Shown: positions 18,109 through 21,815 of the stretch, piece by piece
Position numbering within the stretch: position 1 is the first letter of the stretch
How the letters are laid out: every line of letters begins with the position of its first letter
Origin: an uncultured Clostridia bacterium
GTDB taxonomy: Bacteria; Bacillota; Clostridia; UBA1381
DNA length: 21,815 nucleotides
Direction: 5' to 3'
Assembly: GCA_934454035.1 (NCBI GenBank)
Contig: CAKSFY010000029.1
Span: 1-21,815 of the forward strand
Position numbers and translations under genes: made by a program
Notes under the pieces: model-generated
The model's input: only the letters and a program-made list of their open reading frames with translations
Database searches by the model: none
What the model was told of the DNA's origin: nothing

Positions 18109-18137
18109 TTGACATTTTCAAAAAAATGTGATATTCT
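18109..18137 (+). promoter_or_regulatory. Promoter of the AraC-family regulator gene (TTGACA-N17-TGaTATTCT)
   Basis: Consensus -35 TTGACA (18109-18114), 17-bp spacer, -10 TATTCT (18132-18137) preceded by an extended TGN element (18129-18131). The expected start near 18144 gives a leader of about 25 nt containing the RBS GAGGT (18156-18160). Confidence 0.75.
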
Positions 18138-18168
18138 TATATACAATATTTATTTGAGGTGCATTGTA

Positions 18169-20463
18169 ATGGGAAAAATAGAATTAAAAAAAAGATTGTC
18201 AAATACATTCTTCAAAACATATTTACTAATTTTAATACCGATTTCCATATCCTTAATTTTGTGTCTTTATATTACATTTGCCTACAACAGACAATATACT
18301 TTCCTGTTAAAAGACACATATTCGCATAAACTGGAATCAATATTTAACGAAAATGAAACCTCAATACAAGCAATAATAAATTCAGTGCGTGCTTTGGAAA
18401 ATAACGGTACCTTTATGGCTGTAGCAAACGATCAGGGGAGCTCGGCAACTGCCTCTGAAATATCAGATTCTATATATACAATCCGTCAGATACTGGAAAG
18501 CAACAGTCTTATTCAAAGCATTGCTATTGTCAGCCGCTCCGGTAACACAGTATATTCCACCGGAGGTAACACCACCATTGAAGATTATTTTTACAATGAA
18601 GCAAAATATGACAGCTATAATATTGACTTTTGGAGAGCCTACCAGCAACCGCTTTCTGAATATCTGATTCTTTCGCCGACAATCATGCACACATACAATC
18701 TTCAAAATTCAGTAATGCCTGTTGTTTTTACGCAAATAGGCAATACTAAAATAACAAAGCTGCTGATAATTAATATCAGTATCCCACAAATTATGGAAAA
18801 TGCGCAGAAGCAAACCATAACCGACAATTCTCTGTTCTTGCTTTTAAATAAGCAAAACGGACAAATATTTGATGCAAAAACTCCGACCTTCAGTTCATCA
18901 GTATCAGCAGATATGCTTGATAAAATAACTAATGATACATATTCCACATTTGATTATAGGTCAAATAACAATAAACGTAACCTCATTATATCATACTCGG
19001 CTTCACGCTCATTGCTCGGCTATAGTTTTGCAGTTATGATTCCTTATTCGGATATACATAAGCAAATGCTGCCGATACAAAAAATCCTTGCTGTCGTAAT
19101 TATGCTTGCAATTGTTCTCACTCTTGTGCTGGCATATATGAGTACCAGAAAAATATATGCTCCGATAAAGAGTATCGCCTCACTTTTCGGCGGTCACACA
19201 ACAGAAAAAAACGACTCGGGCGATATAACCGAGTACATATACTCATCCGTGCTTGAAATTCTTAATTCAAACAAAAATCTTATACAGGAATACTCAAACA
19301 CTCTTCCCGCGGCGCAAGAACATTATCTGATAAATTTGCTTAATTCAACAGAATACTACCCTGAGCTCCGAAATATAAAACTTGACTTTAAATATGATTA
19401 TTTTTCATCTACAGTATTGAAAATAACGCCTACTGATTTATTTTATAAAAAATTCACAAATATTGAATACATATCCATACAATTGGGCTTACATAATATA
19501 CTGCAAAGTGCTTTTGATGAAAAGTATGATACATATGTAATCCCGAGTGAAAGTGATACGTTGTATGTCTTACTTAATTTGCCGGACAGTAATCAAGAAA
19601 AGGAAATCAGCAAAATTATTGACGAGTTTCGGCAAAATCTGTCCGCCGACCACGAATTTATTGAGCTCAATATTACAAGAGGCGGAATTTATCCCGGACT
19701 AGAAGGCTTAAAAAAATCCCACTATGAGGCTGTAACCGCAATGTCCATGCATATGGAAGCTCCCGAACACAGCCTTATTAAAATCCATGCCCTCGGCGAC
19801 CGTGACGAAGCAGAGAACTATTCATTTTCATTAAATGATGAAAACACACTGCTGAACTATATTTTATCCGGGAATTTGGAATTAACCAGAGAATTAACAA
19901 AGAAAATTATTTATGAAAACATAACTAAAAATATCAGAGAAAAAACGCTTATTCATCTGTATTTTCATATTTTAAGTACTATATTTAAGGCAATGCGTAT
20001 AAAGAAAATCAACTACGACCCGGATATGAACGGTGACTTTGAAATAATAAACAACATTCTGTCTTTACCAATGAACGAAATTTACAATACAATTTTCAAA
20101 CTCATTGATGAAATTGAAGAATTTATGCTGAAATCAAATCAAACACTTGATATTCAAACTGTAATAGATTATATCGAAAAAAACTATAAAAAGGATCTAA
20201 GCCGCGAATCAATTTCCGAAGAACTCGGCATTAATGAAAACAAGCTTTCTAAGGTAATAAAAGACGAATTGGGTATGAACTTTGTTTCGTATCTTGCTTC
20301 CGTCAGAATAAAAAAAGCAAAAGAATTACTCGAAAAAAGTGACAAGAACGTAACAGAAATATACGAAGCTACCGGCTTTAATAATCGAAACACATTTATC
20401 AGAACATTTAAAAAAGAAGTCGGAATAACGCCATCCGAATATAGAAAGAAATACAAAAAATAA
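18169..20463 (+). CDS. Membrane-bound AraC-family transcriptional regulator with extracellular sensor domain
   Basis: 764 residues from the ATG at 18169 (GAGGT RBS 8 nt upstream; an upstream in-frame ATG at 18109 falls in the -35 box). Transmembrane segments at about 17-39 and 303-323 enclose an extracytoplasmic sensor of about 260 residues, probably of the Cache type. The cytoplasmic part (about 330-655) leads to a C-terminal AraC/XylS double helix-turn-helix (about 661-762): LSRESISEELGINENKLSKVIKDELG, then VTEIYEATGFNNRNTFIRTFKKEVGITPSEYRKKY. Regulators of this layout couple extracellular sugar sensing directly to transcription, without a histidine kinase. Divergent placement next to a sugar-binding lipoprotein and hydrolase operon makes that operon the likely target. 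I see no convincing terminator directly after the stop. Confidence 0.93.
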   Translation: MGKIELKKRLSNTFFKTYLLILIPISISLILCLYITFAYNRQYTFLLKDTYSHKLESIFNENETSIQAIINSVRALENNGTFMAVANDQGSSATASEISDSIYTIRQILESNSLIQSIAIVSRSGNTVYSTGGNTTIEDYFYNEAKYDSYNIDFWRAYQQPLSEYLILSPTIMHTYNLQNSVMPVVFTQIGNTKITKLLIINISIPQIMENAQKQTITDNSLFLLLNKQNGQIFDAKTPTFSSSVSADMLDKITNDTYSTFDYRSNNNKRNLIISYSASRSLLGYSFAVMIPYSDIHKQMLPIQKILAVVIMLAIVLTLVLAYMSTRKIYAPIKSIASLFGGHTTEKNDSGDITEYIYSSVLEILNSNKNLIQEYSNTLPAAQEHYLINLLNSTEYYPELRNIKLDFKYDYFSSTVLKITPTDLFYKKFTNIEYISIQLGLHNILQSAFDEKYDTYVIPSESDTLYVLLNLPDSNQEKEISKIIDEFRQNLSADHEFIELNITRGGIYPGLEGLKKSHYEAVTAMSMHMEAPEHSLIKIHALGDRDEAENYSFSLNDENTLLNYILSGNLELTRELTKKIIYENITKNIREKTLIHLYFHILSTIFKAMRIKKINYDPDMNGDFEIINNILSLPMNEIYNTIFKLIDEIEEFMLKSNQTLDIQTVIDYIEKNYKKDLSRESISEELGINENKLSKVIKDELGMNFVSYLASVRIKKAKELLEKSDKNVTEIYEATGFNNRNTFIRTFKKEVGITPSEYRKKYKK

Positions 20464-20469
20464 TCGGTT

Positions 20470-20628
20470 TTAAAAAAAATTATGGGGTAATCCCGTAATG
20501 TCATTATATACCGTGTTTTTATGTACGGAATACCTTTTTGATAATTCGGACAGAGTTACTTTTTCTGAACTTATAATCAAAAGCAATATTTCTATCCGTC
20601 TTTCAAAGGTAGACAATTTACCTGTCAT
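20470..20628 (-). pseudogene. Truncated HTH (DeoR-like) regulator fragment, probable mobile-element relic
   Basis: An excellent RBS (AAGGAGGTG, 8 nt spacing) precedes a 52-codon frame starting MTGKLSTFERRIEILLLI with a helix-turn-helix VTLSELSKRYSVHKNTVYNDI. This resembles the start of HTH proteins common in Firmicute conjugative elements, which continue well beyond this point; here the frame ends a few residues after the recognition helix (TGLPHNFF), 6 bp from the end of the convergent regulator gene. It therefore looks cut off by a rearrangement. The resemblance is from memory of the family, not a search. Confidence 0.55.
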
Positions 20629-20707
20629 AGCCGTTACACCTCCTTCCGAAGTTCATTGTAGCACCTAATGTCACAAGCTCATTGTAACTTTCAAAAAATA
20701 ATTTCAT
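20618..20707 (-). CDS. 29-codon leader ORF overlapping the HTH fragment
   Basis: ATG at 20707 with a good RBS (AAGGAG, 7 nt). The 29-residue peptide (MKLFFESYNELV...) ends in TAA at 20618, 11 bp inside the following HTH frame, and the HTH gene's RBS lies within it. This is the arrangement of a translationally coupled leader. Small and not recognised. Confidence 0.35.
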   Translation of the reverse strand: MKLFFESYNELVTLGATMNFGRRCNGYDR

Positions 20708-21109
20708 AATTCCGCTCCTTTGTGAAAATTTTGTTGGATTTGCACAAAGGTGTTAGGCGGTGCTCGGCTATGTTTAACAAGGCATAGGAAACAAAAACAG
20801 CCAAACTTGCCCGTTTGAAAAACACGGGTAAATTTGGCTGTACGGTCAGCGTGTTTATTGTGTCCGTCGTGATAGTCGTCCGATTGTTTGGAGGCTTTTT
20901 GTTTTCTTCTGTGCCTTTTTGCTCCTCGGCGTATGCTATGCACGGTGATACAGTTACAGAATACCATAATTCTCACTCCCAACCGCACAGCATATCCTCT
21001 TAAAGTCGGCAAACAGTTTTATAAAGGGCAGATATGCCACGCAACGCTAATAATGAAAATAATAAAACAACATTACTGCACCTCAATTTTTCGTTTGTTC
21101 CAAAGCGAC
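20708..21109. other. Region between gene relics; only short doubtful ORFs
   Basis: No gene is convincing. A plus-strand frame at 20815-21003 (TTG start, no RBS) reads like a small membrane peptide: a hydrophobic VSVFIVSVVIVV run, then SSAYAMHGDTVTEYHNSH. A second frame starts at ATG 21034 with an AAAGGG RBS (MPRNANNENNKTT...) but soon runs into the terminator of the convergent gene, so it is probably a cut-off gene start. Together with the HTH fragment this looks like remnants of an integrated element. Confidence 0.3.
20791..20840 (-). terminator. Rho-independent terminator (minus strand)
   Basis: A 16-bp stem (CAGCCAAATTTACCCG / CGGGCAAGTTTGGCTG on the minus strand, with one mismatch and one wobble-type position) encloses an 11-nt loop and is followed by TTTTTGTTT. 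It sits upstream of the leader ORF and HTH fragment, so it would insulate them from upstream minus-strand transcription or attenuate it. Confidence 0.65.
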
Positions 21110-21157
21110 AAAAAAAGCCGCCCGAACAAAGGTTTTTGCCTTCGTATCGAGCGGCTT
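21110..21157 (-). terminator. Rho-independent terminator of the right-edge surface-protein gene
   Basis: On the minus strand AAGCCGCTCGA pairs with TCGGGCGGCTT (10/11 plus a G-U) around a loop that can form an inner AAGG/CCTT pairing, followed by seven T. Strong GC-rich stem, well placed about 40 nt after the stop codon at 21198. Confidence 0.85.
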
Positions 21158-21160
21158 CGG

Positions 21161-21183
21161 TGCCTTCCTCAATTAAGAAGGCA
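21161..21183. repeat. Short hairpin between stop codon and terminator
   Basis: TGCCTTC (21161-21167) and GAAGGCA (21177-21183) form a perfect 7-bp stem with a 9-nt loop. It immediately precedes the main terminator and may assist it. Confidence 0.45.
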
Positions 21184-21197
21184 TAAATTATTAAGTT

Positions 21198-21815
21198 TTA
21201 TTTTTCTGACGGCAGAGCTTTTGTTATAACAACTTTTTGCTCTTTTTCAATCCATTCAACGCTTGCACCAAGTTCCTCGGAAATAAAGCGTATTGGTGTG
21301 TAGGTGCGGTCGTTTTCGATAAACGCAGGAGAATCAAGCTTGATTTCCTTGCCGTTTACCTTTGCTGTTGCAGCGCCGATGGTAATAAGAATTGTTACAT
21401 TTTCATCGGTTTTAAGGTTTTTGCCCGTAATGGTTACAAGCTGTTTTTCGCCGTCCCATTCAACCTTTGCGCCCAAGTTTTCGGCAACAAATCTTGCCGG
21501 AAGCATTGTTCGGTTGTTTACGATTTTCGGAGCAACATCGTTAGATTTCGCCTTGCCGAATACCTGTGCGTCCTTTTTGCCAATCGTTAAGATAATCTGA
21601 TTTACCGAATTATCCTTTTCCGTCCATTTCGCATAGAGTGTGAAGCTCTTTGTTACCTTTGCGGAAAAATCGTACTTGGTTTTGAGTTCCTTATCCGAGT
21701 ACCAACCGTCAAAATCAAAGTTTTCCTTTGTCGGCGCTGTCGGCTCTTTAACAACACTATTTTTTGTTACGGAAGATGATGTAATTGCGTTTCCGCCGTT
21801 TGTTTCAAACTTAAC
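21198..21815 (-). CDS. C-terminal part of a surface protein: Listeria-Bacteroides repeat followed by Cu-amine-oxidase-N domain
   Basis: About 205 codons are visible; the N-terminus lies beyond 21815. The visible part starts with one Listeria-Bacteroides (InlB-B-like) beta repeat (VKFETNGGNAI ... FDFDGWYSDKEL ... SFTLYAKWTEK), followed by a copper-amine-oxidase N-terminal type domain in two half-repeats (NNRTMLPARFVAENLGAKVEWD and ENDRTYTPIRFISEELGASVEW). Both modules are typical of exported clostridial surface proteins; the second does not imply amine oxidase activity. The gene is terminated by the hairpins at 21110-21183 and has no evident link with the glycan operon. Confidence 0.88.
   Translation of the reverse strand, partial: VKFETNGGNAITSSSVTKNSVVKEPTAPTKENFDFDGWYSDKELKTKYDFSAKVTKSFTLYAKWTEKDNSVNQIILTIGKKDAQVFGKAKSNDVAPKIVNNRTMLPARFVAENLGAKVEWDGEKQLVTITGKNLKTDENVTILITIGAATAKVNGKEIKLDSPAFIENDRTYTPIRFISEELGASVEWIEKEQKVVITKALPSEK

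Noticed and set aside
20184..20504. 106-codon open frame antisense to the regulator's 3' end
   Set aside because: It is the shadow of the strongly supported AraC HTH coding sequence, with no ribosome binding site and low-complexity composition.
20704..21012. 102-codon minus-strand frame through the relic region
   Set aside because: It runs straight through the terminator stem at 20791-20840, has basic, cysteine-rich low-quality composition and no recognisable domain.
1..21815. CRISPR array, tRNA or rRNA genes
   Set aside because: I saw no regularly spaced identical repeats and no cloverleaf or rRNA-like sequence on either strand.

Overview
The window looks like chromosomal DNA of a low-GC, Gram-positive anaerobe of the Clostridia type. 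The evidence is AAAGGA/GGAGG-type Shine-Dalgarno sequences, S-layer homology (SLH) proteins, lipoprotein sugar-binding proteins, an AraC-type membrane sensor-regulator and a Cu-amine-oxidase-N/Listeria-Bacteroides-repeat surface protein. No marker gene fixes the genus.

Layout. Positions 1-17914 hold nine same-strand (minus) genes, almost all closely packed or overlapping, which I read as one glycan-utilisation operon transcribed from about 17.93 kb down to and past the left edge. In transcription order: a sugar-binding lipoprotein (17914-16514); a secreted protein with three copies of an unrecognised beta-rich module (16453-14210); a glycoside hydrolase carrying one such module (14000-11628); a second, shorter hydrolase-like protein with an altered active-site motif (11605-10070); two SLH-anchored proteins (10080-8395, 8392-5822); a secreted protein with two of the modules (5805-4249); a third hydrolase with a CBM96-like N-terminus and one module at its C-terminus (4231-1277); and a second sugar-binding lipoprotein running off the left edge (1231-1). 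Divergently, 18169-20463 encodes a two-TM AraC-family regulator, the probable local sensor. The 254-bp divergent spacer holds credible promoters for both directions and an inverted pair of ATGTAACA motifs.

To the right, 20470-21109 looks like the debris of a mobile element: a truncated HTH gene with an overlapping 29-codon leader, and a terminator. The end of an unrelated surface protein (21815-21198) follows, with its own terminator.

Main point: a module of about 150-195 residues, marked by GxWSY, YxYT, IxG, KTxD and PxxxxxxGxDIxF, occurs seven times in four proteins of this one operon (3+2+1+1). It is both fused to catalytic domains and assembled into non-catalytic secreted proteins. Together with two SLH proteins, three paralogous clan GH-A modules and two paralogous binding proteins, it suggests a dedicated Gram-positive cell-surface glycan capture, cleavage and import system whose binding module I do not recognise as a named family. 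The substrate cannot be read from the sequence.
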